64,000 bases of DNA from Haematobia irritans (taxonomy: Eukaryota; Arthropoda; Insecta; Diptera; Muscidae), in NCBI RefSeq assembly GCF_050003625.1, contig NC_134398.1:99985479-100049478 (forward strand). Reading direction: 5' to 3'. This document shows positions 22,750 through 34,573 of the stretch, piece by piece. Each line of letters begins with the position of its first letter. The first letter of the stretch is position 1. The position numbers and the translations under genes were made by a program. The notes under the pieces were generated by a model. That model worked only from the letters and a program-made list of their open reading frames with translations, made no database searches and had not been told where the DNA came from.

Positions 22750-23620
22750 TACTTAAAAGATGCAACAGCCCAGGCCAACGCCAACTATACAACTGAAGCA
22801 TGCCAAACAAAACCAAGCAAAGCCAAAACATTACTACAACAACAAAAACACATGTGCCTTTATTGAAAACAACACCTCATCCAGCCAAATAAACCATCCG
22901 CGAATAACAAACACACACACAAACCACTAAATGAACAAAAATAAAAACAACCCTACGCTCATGTATACACAACAAAACACAAGTAACATCATATTTACAT
23001 TAATCACATTCCACTATGCCGATAAAGATCCCTGTACTATGTATGCATTAGTTCATCGCATCTGCTGACAATTTACTCTAAGAATAATATTCGTAGAGAC
23101 ACGTCAGTTTAAGAACGATGAAACGTTTAACTTAAAATTTGCAAAATTTTCATGAAATGTTATCTACCATTTTTGACGAAAATGTCTATAAATTTAATTA
23201 CATGTGAACTAAAAATATTTCATTGGGTAATTTTTTACCAACAATTATTAACTATAGGAATTGTCAGTAAGAAATTGCTATCCACTTTCAAGTTCATTTT
23301 TCGTAAAAAAATATTTTCTCATACAAAAAAATCTTATAGTAAATTGCACTTATTATTTAGAAAATACTTTACATTTCACAAGTAGTTTTATAGCATGACA
23401 AACGAATTTTTAACTACCAGTTAAGAAATTTTGTAAGGAAATTTCCATCGTATTTTGTAGGCCATGAACTAAACGATTGCAACTTAGAATTTGTAAAATT
23501 TCCTTTCGAGTAGTTAATTTTCGTTGAAGATACGAAAAATGAACTAAAATTCTGGAAAATTATTGTAATAAATTATTGTAAAAATTTTATTAAATTTACG
23601 AGACACTTTTTTTCTGTGTA

Positions 23621-24087
23621 GTTGGATGGTTTTTGTATGTCGCTTGCGACTCTAATTAAAGAAAGTTTGCATTAGTAAACATTAATAATGCTAAAAAAAG
23701 TATTGTATTTACCTATACTTCGCAATATTCACAGAAATAATTTCTTCGGTAGTCATTTTATCTCAGAAATATTGTTATTTACAAGCCATATGAAAAAAAT
23801 AAACTACTAAGGTGACCAATTATTATTGGTCGCAACGGCTACATGTCATATGTTACGGCGATGTGATAGTTAATACCATAATAATACCGGATGTAAATGA
23901 TTTGATATAAAGTGGAATCAAAATTGAAAGGTAACATGAACCAATCTATTAATACCAAACGGTAATTGCCACGTACCGCTGTTTTTCTACCAGTGTAGAA
24001 GAAATTATTCGATTTTATATTTTTTTTAAATTTTCAATTTTTGGCAGCCACGATTAAACAATTTATTTAACAGAAACATACATTTAG
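23621..24087. other. No gene; repeat inverted relative to 16.65-16.73 kb
   Basis: 23845-23915 is the reverse complement of 16655-16725 (GTGATAGTTAATACCATAAT, GATGTAAATGATTTGATA). Otherwise AT-rich with no frame of interest. Confidence 0.5.
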
Positions 24088-24160
24088 TTGGGCACCATGG
24101 AGCAATAGTTAGTACGTCTGCCTTGCATACCAAGGGTCGTGGGTCCGATCCCTGCTTCGT
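24088..24160 (+). repeat. tRNA-like module
   Basis: GCACCATGGAGCAATAGTTAG (A-box region) and GTGGGTCCGATCCCTGCTTC (B-box region with a C for T). It is a diverged member of the second tRNA-like type. Confidence 0.55.
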
Positions 24161-24849
24161 AAAATGTGTCGTATTAAATACTTAAAGCCAGAAAAGAATA
24201 GTCGTTGATATAAACGAAATAGACTGTGTTTTTGGTTCAAAAATATTTTTTTATTGAAAAACTGAAAATTTTGTAACAAACGAATTTTTTTTGGTGATAA
24301 AAGTTTAAAATTTTAAAAGATATTCAAAAAACTAACAAAAGCAAAACGTTTTCGGTACACGTTTTTAAACGTTTTTTGTCTTTGCGTGTAACATAGATAT
24401 GTAGCCGTGCAACAAATTATAATTGGTCGCCTTGGTAGTTTATTTTATTCATTGTAAACATCAATATTTTGGGATAACATGACTACAGAAAACATTAATT
24501 TTGTGAATATAGCGAAGTATAGGTATGAATAATATTTTTAGCATTATTAATGTTTACTAATGCGAGCTTTCCTTAACCAAATGCGCAAGTGTCATAGAAA
24601 AAGCATTCAAATACCAAAACAGACGAATTGAGGGGTGCAGTGCTTGAGGTGTGATATAGAGCTGAATTGAAAGAAAACCTTTGTATTAAATGAACTAAAG
24701 AAACAAAGCCATTTTACGTGTGTTTTATTAAACTAAATATGCATTACCATAATTAATACCGGGTTGGTATTAAACTGTTTTGGTATTGACAGTAATACCC
24801 AAAGACAATAGAAAAGAAGAAGATGGGAAATTGGTTGTTGAGAACATCA

Positions 24850-24875
24850 AACCATTGACGGCGCTAGGTCCCTAC
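24850..24875 (-). other. Empty target site matching the family B insertion at 12145
   Basis: The reverse complement reads tagggacc-TA-gcgccgtcaatgg, the sequence that flanks the family B copy at 12145-13037 but without the element. The TA is at 24865-24866. Confidence 0.8.
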
Positions 24876-25400
24876 ACTGAAAAAAATATTTATGTGATAT
24901 TAAAGATTACGCAACCTAAATTTTAGGATGCGAAATTTACAAAATATTAAGGACAAATTTCTTTGAAATATTGAAATTTTAATTAAAATAAAGTATATAA
25001 TCTTTGCTTCAAAATTTTTTTCATTAAATTTAGGACACAAATTTTGTAAATGTTCGTCCCTCCGTTCAAGTCGCATGTCTTTGAACTAAGGCTAATTTTC
25101 CTTAAAGTAAAGAAACACATTTTTTATTTAAAGAAATTGTCCCTAAATTAATTGAAATATTGAAGCCTTAGATTTAACATAAGAACGCTTCAAATATAGG
25201 CTAAGACTTATTTTGATTTAATTTTAATTTTATTGGTCCTAGATTTAAAGCCAGATAGGTCGCTAAAAATTTCTTTATTTTAAAGAAGGCACATCCTTGG
25301 CTCGGAATCAATACCAAAATCTTTAAGGGAAGGTCAAAATCTTTGGATCCAAGTTTTTTTGAGTTTACTTGTCGTTTACGCGTTTGGTTCGACACATTAA
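24875..25400. repeat. Family A-like MITE, diverged
   Basis: Begins CACTGAAAAAAATATTTATG after TA (24873-24874). It shares the CTCGGAATCAATACCAAAATCTTTA block with family A copies near 9430 and 18900. The right terminus is not clear. Confidence 0.5.
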
Positions 25401-26506
25401 AATACAAATATAAAGAAATTAAGAGTTCGAAATAACTTGGAATAAGTGAGAAAATTTAATTTTTTATTTATTGCACAAAATTTAAAAAATTAAGTTTTTC
25501 ATTAAAAAAATGCAAATAAAAGAAATTACAAACATGTATGGACCTAGAGCCGTCAATGCAACATTTGGTACTGTGTGAAAATAAATACGTATTTAAAACC
25601 CTAGACACAAACCAACTGTAGTAGATTAGGGTAAAAAAAATTTGGATTTTTCCGAAAAACAGATTTTTTGGAAAAACTACTCGGAATTTTAAGTTAAAAC
25701 AACAGGAACAATTCCAAGGATACACCTTACATAACGGTTTATTTAATTTGGAAATATATTAACCACCGTAAGAGATATGTGGTGAGACATTTGGGAATGG
25801 GAGGAGACCCATATCTCTGGAACGGGATATCCTACCAGGACTACCTAACCGGCCGTGCTTAGTCCTATTAAATACCTATCGAACAAGTTATAGCATATAT
25901 CAAGATTTGATTTTTAAGACACCAAATACGCTCTTTTAATTTCTGTATTTATTATCCTAAATTTCTGGAGAGGATCAGTGGCCATATCTCAGGAACGAAG
26001 ATAGCCTCTGACTTAAAATTTATGACAAATTAATGTGCTTGGAACACCCTTCAATCACAGGGTAAAAATTTGGTGATGTGATTTTGTATAACTCCAAAAT
26101 TGTTCCTTCAATATTGCTTATTTTACCTATGAATTTTCGGAGGGGGAATGCGTCCTGCATGTGTGGGGCACATCCTGCCGATATAACTCCCACACAAATT
26201 CATACTCCTAGAGTTGCCCTTTCGATCAAAAGACACAGCGAATTTATTTTGAGACTGCTCCACCTCCTCATCAATATGACCATTTTTTAAATCAAAAAAT
26301 ACAAAACTGAAGACAAGCAAAGCAGAAAAATTTCGCACAAGATGATTGGCCAGGAGCTGTGCTAATACCAACGGAACGGGATGTCCTCCAAACATGGCAT
26401 AACAACCATTCTAAAGCAACAAGAATTATCTATATGGATTAACGCCACCTTATCCCAGAATTGGGTTTAGTTACTCAGATACGTTCAAATACAGCCAATA
26501 ATATGC
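25401..26506. other. No gene; decayed repeats
   Basis: AT-rich, with scattered CATATCTC(T/A)GGAACG phrases that relate it to the tandem array beginning at about 26507. The 70-90 codon frames present on both strands are not convincing. Confidence 0.45.
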
Positions 26507-27010
26507 TGGATTTCTGCCCGGGAGCAGTGACCATATCTTTGGAGCGAATAATCCTGCCAACATGAGATGACCACTGTTGTATAGTACTGGGAAGCAGCTT
26601 TCCAGAATAGTGTCACTTTGTTCCAGAATTGATTTTGGTATACCCAAATACGCCTGTTCAAATGTGGCCAATTTCATACCGGATTCTGGCCAGGAGCAGT
26701 GGACTTATCTCTGGAGATAATAATCCTGCCAACATGAGATAACCACTGTTGTATAGTACTGGGAAGCAGCTTTCCAGAATGGTGTAATTTTATTCCAGAA
26801 TTGATTTTGGTATACCCAAATACGCCTGTTCAAATGTGGCCAATTTCATACCGGATTCTGGCCGGGAGCAGTGACCATATCTTTGGAGCGAATAATCCTG
26901 CCAACATGAGATAACCACTGTTGTATAGTACTGGGAAGCAGCTTTCCAGAATGGTGTCACTTTGTTCCAGAATTGATTTTGGTATACCCAAATACGCCTA
27001 TTCAAATTTG
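26507..27010 (+). repeat. About 171-bp tandem repeat, three units
   Basis: GGAGCAGTG recurs at about 26521, 26693 and 26864, giving periods of 172 and 171 bp. Each unit carries AATCCTGCCAACATGAGAT, GTACTGGGAAGCAGCTTTCC and TTGATTTTGGTATACCCAAA. Units differ by a few bases. Both strands show short frames caused by the repeat. Confidence 0.9.
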
Positions 27011-27468
27011 GAATCAATTGTAATAGATTAGTGTAAGAGAAATTTTGTGTTTTTGCAAAAGAGTACCACTAAAGAAAAACTATTTTGAATTTAAATAAAA
27101 TTTTGCAAGAACAGTATCGCTTATGTAACAATTTTGTTCTTTCTTAAATATATTGTCTAAAACTAAAGTAATGGTGGAAAATATTTGGCACCGGACGTAT
27201 AGAAACTCTGAAACCCTTTTCCTGATTATTTTAACGTTATTTCAAACACAGAGTTCGTATGTGCAGATGTTGAAATGATTTACACTTTTTTCAAATTTTA
27301 TTAATAGTGTTTAAAACCCAAAAGCCTTGACCATAAACAGGGCAGCAAAACTACTAATATTTAGATCTAGTTTGAAAATAGTCATAACACAATAATTTTA
27401 TATGTGATACAAAAGATTGATATTATTCACAACTTGTGTGAATGAAATGCATGGGTTAAATATAGATA
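27011..27468. other. No gene seen
   Basis: AT-rich single-copy-looking sequence with no frame, repeat or terminal structure that I can support. Confidence 0.5.
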
Positions 27469-27470
27469 TA

Positions 27471-27981
27471 CACCCAAAAGAAAGTGAACGCCCCGTGGAA
27501 GAAAATGTAGGTTTATTTTAGAAAATTTTAACTAAAATAATTTTCTAAGTGCAACATGTTACAAATAAGTTAATACTTTTTGTCAAATTGAAGAAAAATT
27601 ATTTTAAATAATTAATTTTTTTCTGTAATTTAAAAAAAAAAATCCTATGTTGAAAGAAAAAATTGGATTTAAAAATTGTTAAAATGTCTTTAGCGCTGTA
27701 CGAAGTTAGTAAAATTTATTCATTTGAGAGACTTATGAACTCAATTTTAGCAAACTTCTGCCATTTGAGGAAAATATGAACTAATTTATTTTTTAGTAAA
27801 ATTGTGCACTGTATTTGTATACAACTTTTTCTCTTATTTTTAGTTCACGTCATTAAAGTTAGCAAAAAATTATTCAAATAAGGAACATTTACTCATATTG
27901 TGCAAAATTTAACTTAAATCAATTAATCTTCATGAATTAAAATAAAGTTCAGTTGGCATTAGAGCCCCTTTTTTCTGGGTG
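27471..27981. mobile_element. TA-MITE with CACCCAAAAGAAAG ends
   Basis: 511 bp with ends CACCCAAAAGAAAG and CCCTTTTTTCTGGGTG, flanked by TA at 27469-27470 and 27982-27983. The interior is AT-rich and non-coding. End style (CAC, then an A-rich tract, TA target) matches families A, B and the 6.6-kb unit. Confidence 0.75.
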
Positions 27982-28230
27982 TAGTTTTAACAAATTTTAA
28001 ATTCAAGAATATTATAAAATCGCTCAATGGCAACACTATGCCAAAATGCAATGATAGAGTCAAGAGAAACATATGCTTAACCTTTTAAAGCGCAAGAGAG
28101 CCAATGTCGTAACTCCGTTACTATTTCAATTTTTAGAAAAGGAGCGAAAACTCAATACACACACATAGTCGATCGTTATTATTTCTTGTAGTCGTTTAGT
28201 TGAGTTTTTTGTTGGAGTGTTCGTTAAATT

Positions 28231-28309
28231 TGCGATGGCCTAGAATGTTAAACGTTTGGCGTAGTTTTTCTTTATTCAACAGATGCGAGTTCAAGTCCAC
28301 GTTCGGTTG
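28231..28309 (+). repeat. tRNA-like SINE-type fragment
   Basis: GCGATGGCCTAGAATGTTAA (A-box-like) and GCGAGTTCAAGTCCACGTTC (B-box) lie at tRNA-like spacing and are followed by a T-rich tract. No good acceptor stem, so a decayed tRNA-derived sequence. Confidence 0.5.
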
Positions 28310-28400
28310 ATGTTTTTATTTATCTTTGATTCTTGTTTTTTTTTTTTTGTTTTTATGAAAAATATTAATGCAATACAAACGGATTGACAAATTTAGTATA

Positions 28401-28420
28401 CCCCCATCATATGATGGGGG
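28401..28420. repeat. Perfect 20-bp palindrome
   Basis: CCCCCATCATATGATGGGGG is self-complementary. It resembles the TACCCTCCACCAT... motif at repeat ends near 3600, so it is probably the relic of a repeat terminus. Confidence 0.7.
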
Positions 28421-28471
28421 TTTAAAAAAATGTATATGCGTACACATATATGTATGTATATGTATAAATAT

Positions 28472-29151
28472 TAGAGGTCTGCACAATTCCATTTGTAAAT
28501 GCAGAGTACACGTGTACTTGCTAAATGAGTACATCTATTTGAGAGAGTCGCAAAACAATTGGTACACATTTTAATGAACACCAAAAGCCACGAGTAACTT
28601 CTTGTTGCTACTCTGATGTCTTCACTACCAACAAACACATATTCCTCTTTCTCTCTTATTGAAGTGTACTCAGAGTGATCACGTCGAGTATGTTGCGAGA
28701 ACAAAACTTCATAGAGTACTCCATGTACCACGTGCAGTTTCATAAATACAAGAAAGCAGTTAGTCTCCATAATATATGTTTTCGGATTGATATAAACAAC
28801 GGCAAACGTTAAGGTAAGTGTGTGACATACATAAATATATGAAATATGTGGCATACATACATATCTATGATTAATAATAATGGAAAGTTTTGCTTCGCAC
28901 ATAACTGAGAAATACTTGTGGTACCACGTGAAGTGAAGAGAATCCATGTTGTACTTTTTCTCAAGTACTTACATTTTTATTGTTCCTTTTTTTCGGAACA
29001 CATATGGTTTCGGATAAGTACTTGGTGGTATTTGACAAGCAAGTGTTCTCTTCGCTTCACTACTTGCGCTCTGAGAGAAAGACAGCGTATGTACTATATT
29101 CGACAGCGAATTGCATACATGTAGTGAAAAGTTATTCGATGCAGACCTCTA
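28472..29151. mobile_element. hAT MITE
   Basis: 680 bp. Termini TAGAGGTCTGCA and TGCAGACCTCTA are perfect inverted repeats with an exact 8-bp duplication ATAAATAT (28464-28471, 29152-29159). The ends resemble those of the element at 6449 (TAGAGGTGTGCA), suggesting related transposases, but the interiors differ: here AGTACTC/GTACTTG-rich. Frames of up to 158 codons inside or across it are not conserved domains. Confidence 0.92.
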
Positions 29152-29159
29152 ATAAATAT

Positions 29160-29870
29160 AGTCAAAAGTGGGCTCGAACACATATCTCCATAACAAAATG
29201 AGACTGTACCGAACAACAATTGCAAGTCTTCACGCTTATGTATGTTTGTTTTCGTTTCCACCCCAAAATCCATTTCTCAAAAATTGAAATAGTAACGGGA
29301 TTAAGTTATTTGGTTCTCTTTGTTTTTTAAAGAGTTAAATGTGTTTTTTCTATTTGCTCGCACGTTAAATATTCTAGTATTGCCAATGTTCTTTTTAATA
29401 GACACCATAATATTTATTAGATTTATCTAGTTAAATTACAATAGAAATGCGGAACTGAATTCAAGAATAAAACTTATTACTAAATGAATAACAATGAATT
29501 TGCACATAGGTGACTCGAAAATAAAGTGGTTGCAATTATATTTTTTGGTTTGGTTCCACGAGAATTTTTCCAATTAAAATCTTAATTGAGTTTTAAAAAT
29601 ATTCAATTAAAAATTGAATTGAATCAACAAATTTTTTAATTGAAATGAAAATCAATCGCTCAAATTGATAGTATCAATTAATTTTTTAATTGATACTACC
29701 ATTTCTGTGATTGAAGACATTTCAATTAAAAAATTAATTGGATCAATTAATTTCGTGATTGAATCAGATTTTTTTTTTTGTGTGTAAGAATGCCTACAAT
29801 AAGAGCAGTGAACGCACCAGGGCATTAAAGTCAACTTAACATTATTTTAGTGCATGAAAACTATTATGTT
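29160..29870. other. No gene; AATT-rich inverted motifs
   Basis: 29560-29790 is built of short self-complementary TCAATTAAAAAATTAATTG-like blocks in both orientations, ending TTTTTTTGTGTGTA like a TA-MITE terminus. The opposite end could not be set. The rest is plain AT-rich sequence. Confidence 0.45.
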
Positions 29871-29873
29871 TTA

Positions 29874-30244
29874 AGGTGGGTACTAAGTTCGAGTTTAGCC
29901 TCTAATGCTTAGTACTAAGTTCGTTTCTGCAAAAACGGATATCTTCTTATATCACCGTAAATAGGGTCGCAAAACCAGGGATGTTAACGTATTTATGCGA
30001 AATAATATACCTGCCTATTTTTTCGCGCGAAAACGTGATCTTAGTACTAGGCTTAAAGTGAAAGCTAAATCAGGAAAAAGGCATAATATTTTACATATTT
30101 TTTACAAATTTTATTATAACTTGGTGGGGAATAGCCCAAAGTAAATTTTCAAAAAGTTTGTATTCCTTAAAATGGATTACGAAAGAAAAGTAATCGTGAA
30201 AAAATGACGAATTTAGCGGCTAAACTCGAACTTAATGCCCACCT
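29874..30244. mobile_element. TTA-flanked MITE (Harbinger-like)
   Basis: 371 bp. Ends AGGTGGGTACTAAGTTCGAG and, reverse complemented, AGGTGGGCATTAAGTTCGAG, both continuing TTTAGC. The 3-bp flank TTA occurs at 29871-29873 and 30245-30247. A TTA/TAA 3-bp target is typical of PIF/Harbinger. A shorter derivative is at 50889-51078. No coding capacity. Confidence 0.8.
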
Positions 30245-30247
30245 TTA

Positions 30248-30890
30248 GTTTCCCCAATATGAGAAAATTATTTAAATTTAATTAGATTAATTAAATTTGT
30301 GCATATTTATGAACTACAAAAGAAAAGTTACACTTAAACTGAGTACTATGTTCAGTTTTCAGGTTGAAAACCAGCTTGTTTTCACGGTTACTTTTTTAAA
30401 TTAACTAAATTATACATATAAAATGGTTCACAATCAATTCTTTGAATCTTTTCCATTCATTATTTCACAAGACTTTACAAAATATAATGAGTTTTGTTGA
30501 AAAATTGGAGATTTGGTGAAAAATTCGAACACCTTAATGAAAAAGTTACACAAATGAAAAATTTCGTATTTTTCAGAAAAAAAAATAAAATTTTCTAAAA
30601 TTTTGTAAATTTTGCCACAAATGCGTCAATCATAAACTTCGTTAAAGACATTTATTCCTTCAAAAAGAAATGTATGAATTTCTGGAATATGTCAAAAATT
30701 ATTTACGTATTTGTGTCATATTGTATTCTATTCAACTTTTTCTTTTAAATAAAATTATGTATATGAAATTTATGTACAATGAAAACTCTATCAGAATAAA
30801 CATGTGCTTATGTTATATTTTGTTATGTATCCAAATAAAAAAATTTTGGAAACATAAGATACGTTTACGATTTCCAATATTTAAACTATT
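30248..30890. other. No gene seen
   Basis: AT-rich. A 79-codon frame (30670-30909) extends into family E and resembles nothing known to me. Confidence 0.45.
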
Positions 30891-32322
30891 CCCAATAAAC
30901 ACAGGATGAGCGTTTTTCAAATGCAACAATTTTTCAGTTTGAGGGTAAATATAATTTTCAACATAAATTCAACTTGACTTGAAATAGCTCATCTTCAATA
31001 CATCTTCAAATTGTTGGCGAATTACTTCCCATTTGCCAAAATGTTGACGAAATCTTTGAAAAGGTGTTGAAGATAATATGAGAAAACTTTGACAAAACAC
31101 TACCCTAAAATGCAACGAAAAACCATGTGGTTTTCAATACTTATTTGTGCAACGAAGTTCGTGGTCAATTGCAAGAAATAAAAAAATGGAAAATTTTAGA
31201 CAAATAACCAAATAGTTTATAAAAATAGGTAAGCGAAAATAAAAAATGAAATAAAACTTTAAGGAAGTCACTAAATGTATATCTCTTTGCAGAAAACTAA
31301 AATTATGGATTCTACGTTCTTGAAAACATTAATAAGCTGACCGGTGAAAAAAATGGTGGACAATTAACTGGAACTGTTTCAAATAGTTTATAATAATTGG
31401 TACGCCAATATGAAAAATTAAATCAACACTTTAGAGAAGTCACTAAATTTAAATCTCTTTGCAGAAAACTAAAATCTTTGGATGCTACATTCTTGCAAAC
31501 ATTAAGAAGCTAAGCAATGAAAAATGAGTGGCTTATCGACAATAAAAAGTTTCCAGAAACATTACAAGTGCAACCAATTAAAATTGTTAAAAACAACAAA
31601 TTGTTGAAATCAAAAAACTTCTGGATGAAAATGTGCAGCACATCGTCAGTTTAATTCATATGCTATTATCAGTTTAAAATGGATATTTTGTGAATTCCTT
31701 CTGCTGGAAATCAATTCTAACACGCGGTCCAGTACGTTCCTAATTTCAAATTACCCGCATGTTAATAAATTTTAATGCTGTTTTATGACACCAAAAGGAA
31801 GGAAAACGAATTATCAATGCAAAAGTGTTTAAGATATTTAAAGTTTTGTTGTTTGTTTTTATTTTGTTCTTATTTGTTGATATGTTTAAAAAGATTATTA
31901 TTTATCAATTGGTATTGTAGTGTATTATGTAGTGTAGTGTATTATTATATATTTTATTTTGATGAAAATGAATAAATTATACAAAATTCATAGAATTTTG
32001 GCTTTGACTTTCAATTTGAAGTGGGGATATCATTCATACAAATTTAGGTTGAAAAGTATTTGCAACGATGTTAATTTTGAATTTGACTAGCATCGAAAAT
32101 TGTTTGACAAATTATTGAGTAGCGATGCATTTCAATTTGAGGATAACACTTGAGATATTATTTCTAATGTGTTGAATTTCACTGTTGAGGGTAATGTCTG
32201 TTTTTTGTTGAGAACGCGATTTTCTCAACAATTTCTCAACTTGAATATTACCCTAATCCTTTGAAAAAATGTTTGAAAAATTGTTGAAATTTAGCATTTT
32301 TCAAACGTTTGTGTTTATTGGG
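30891..32322 (+). mobile_element. Family E element, complete copy 1
   Basis: 1432 bp. Ends CCCAATAAACACAGGATGAG and, reverse complemented, CCCAATAAACACAAACGTTT; both go on to a TTTCAAATGC/GAAAAATGC block. TT flanks both sides. A closely similar copy lies at 52307-53716 and a diverged inverted one ends at 57564. A 64-codon frame seen in copy 2 (53353-53547) is broken here by a stop, so coding is doubtful. Confidence 0.8.
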
Positions 32323-32601
32323 TTGCTGAATGATGAGTTTTATTGGTCTAAAAAAAAACGTTGTGGTACTTTTCAATAAGTGAAAGGGTAACACTGGTGC
32401 ACTTGTTAGTGTGTATGGAAAAACTATAAAACTATTCTTTGATGTAAAAGTTAACATTGAAAAAGTTTACATTACTTAAAAAAAAAACGCTAAAACGTAT
32501 AAAAAATATACACGTTGACAATACATCGTGAGAATATTTACTTTAATTTTAACCGTCGAGGCGATAAAGTATTTCTGTGAATAAAAAATGAAGTTGTGCG
32601 A
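32323..32601. other. No gene seen
   Basis: AT-rich linker between family E and a foldback element. Nothing supported. Confidence 0.4.
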
Positions 32602-33244
32602 AATGTGCAAAACAAGGACGGAGGTATAATTATAGCATTTTGCCGCCCTTTACCAAATCTACATTTTAATGCGAATGCCAACCTAGTAGAATAAATATAC
32701 TTTATCTTTGCTAATGAAACTAATATTGTAATATTATTTATGTAGTTGTTTTGTATAGGACTTCTATTATTATTCAACAAAATTTCATTAGCAAAATAAG
32801 GTATGCATTTTTTATGGGCAATGGTAATTTCGCACGACATTCGACAAATCTGTGGCGTCTGAACGGCACATAGTAAATATTTGATTGTCCAAAATTTTGT
32901 CTCTTTAAGTTGGCAACACTTTTCACATGATTGTAACCTAGGGCACAAATATGCAAAGATAATCGAATTCTATTGCAAAACACCAAAAAGCTCAAAAAAT
33001 ATATATTTATTTCAAGTATTCTACATAAAAAGCCAAAAATACAAGTAATTGAATTTTATATTTATAATTGAATTTTATATAGAATAATAGAAGTCCTATA
33101 CAAAACAACTACATAAACAATATTACAATATTAGTTTCATTAGCAAAGATAAAGTATATTTATTCTACTATGTTGGCATTCGCATTAAAATGTAGGGTTG
33201 GTAAAGGGCGGCAAAATTATACCTCCGTCCTTGTTTTGCACATT
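32602..33244. repeat. Foldback inverted repeat, about 170-bp arms
   Basis: 32602-32772 is the near-exact reverse complement of 33083-33244 (AAACAAGGACGGAGGTATAA, TAAATATACTTTATCTTTGC, GTTTTGTATAGGACTTCTAT), separated by about 310 bp. The small differences are indels and single changes. The spacer has no recognised frame. Confidence 0.85.
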
Positions 33245-33639
33245 GGATATATTGAAATGTTACAAAACAAAAAAGGGCGGCATGGTGCTCTATATTGCCA
33301 TCCTTGTCTTTTACGCTTAAAATTATATTAAACTTCACACAGTATCAAAAGCGCGCAATTTTAATAATCTTCTTCTTACTTGGCATCTACACCGTGTATG
33401 AACTCTAGTGACAATAGTTCTGTTCGCGAACATTGTTAGCAAAAATGATTGAGTAGAAATATGAAGCTTTCAACAATATATATATAAAATTTTTTAAATA
33501 AATGATTCAAGGATAATAATATATAGATTCGATAAAATCATGACTAAGCGAACACGAATATTATTGGTACACATATGAAACCTTTGTTAAAAAAATTTGC
33601 CGCTATAGAGTACTGAAAAAATATTTTAGCGCTCCTTGA
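33245..33639. other. No gene seen
   Basis: AT-rich sequence between the foldback and the satellite-like array. Confidence 0.4.
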
Positions 33640-34573
33640 CTTTTCTCCGTTCACAGATGAGGTACGCCCATGGGGCTTTCACTGGGGGATGCTCCAAGGG
33701 TGCAGCTACCTACGTATACCCACTTTAGTTCATTGTCGTGGAGTCTAAATAGGCGAAAATCGGTGTTAAAAATAGTTCATGTTCTAACAAAAAGTACTTT
33801 TACCCCCATTAACTTTTCTCCGTTCACAGATGAGGTACGCTCATGGGTAGTTCACTGCGGGATGCTCCACGAGTGCAGCTACCTACGTATACCCACTTTA
33901 GTTCGTTGTCGTGGGGTGTAAATAGGTGAAAATCGGTGTTGAAAATAGTTGAAATAGTAACAGAAAGTACTTTTACCCCTTGACTTTTCTCTTCTCACAG
34001 ATGAGGTACGCCCATGGGGCTTTCACTGGGGGATGCTCCAAGGGTGCAGCTACCTACGTATACCCACTTTAGTTCGTTGTTGTGGGTTGTAAATAGGTGA
34101 AAATCCATATCGAAATTTTTGATAAAATTACTTAGCCCCCTTTTAAAATTGAAATAAGCTACGTTTATGGAAATATAACGGTAGCTTTCTTGTCAATCTG
34201 GGCTTTCTATTTATTTCAAAATTTAAAAGAAATTGTATCCATAATGCGTTCAAAAACGGACATAAAAGTTGATTTGAACCCCCCTGATTTCTTCTCTCAC
34301 AGATGACCTACGCCCATGGGATTTTCAGTGGGGTACGCTCCACAGTTGGGGTCACCAACGTGTATCCCCTGTGGTTCGTTCTCGTCTATCAGAAATAGCC
34401 AAAAAGAAGTTTGAACAGTTTAGGCATATAATTGGGTATTAACTCACTCTATTTTAAAGTCGTAAATATAAAATAATTAACAAAATTTGTTCATATTTGA
34501 TTGCATTTACACCCTTAAAGCTAATAGAATCAATTAAATGTTTGTGAAAGCTATGCCCCAGCAACGATTTTTA
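33640..34573 (+). repeat. Satellite-like tandem array, left block
   Basis: Units share a core TCACAGATGAGGTACGCCCA at about 33651, 33824 and 33995 (periods 173 and 171 bp), with a related TCACAGATGACCTACGCCCA at 34297. Units include GATGCTCCAAGGGTGCAGC and CTACGTATACCCACTTTAG. Sequence 33842-34573 is repeated exactly after the non-LTR element. Confidence 0.9.
33842..34573 (+). repeat. 732-bp direct duplication, copy 1 (5' flank of non-LTR element)
   Basis: Identical by eye to 38308-39039 with a constant offset of 4466 bp and no gaps. It starts at CATGGGTAGTTCACTGCGG and ends GCAACGATTTTTA, exactly where the retrotransposon begins. Reads as a very long target-site duplication. Confidence 0.88.

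Larger units (their letters stand above)
17011..23618. mobile_element. 6.6-kb transposon-like unit with about 2.1-kb inverted arms
   Basis: The left end is CACGCACAGAAAAAAAGTG and the right end, reverse complemented, is CACAGAAAAAAAGTG. Both continue TCTCGTAAATTTAA, and TA flanks both sides (17009-17010, 23619-23620). The arms (17011-19755 and 20578-23618) are reverse complements once two nested MITEs are removed: family A at 18853-19508 in the left arm and family B at 21772-22749 in the right. The other arm shows the empty site in each case. The spacer of about 0.8 kb (19756-20577) is unique in the window. The inner arms carry tandem exon-like modules (see below). No transposase was recognised. 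Its end sequence and TA target place it with the other TA-flanked families here. Confidence 0.8.

Noticed and set aside
28401..28420. 20-bp palindrome as a regulatory operator
   Set aside because: Sits in repeat debris and resembles TACCCTCCACCAT-type repeat termini.
28471..28947. 158-codon minus-strand frame
   Set aside because: Lies almost wholly inside a hAT MITE and has no domain-like features.
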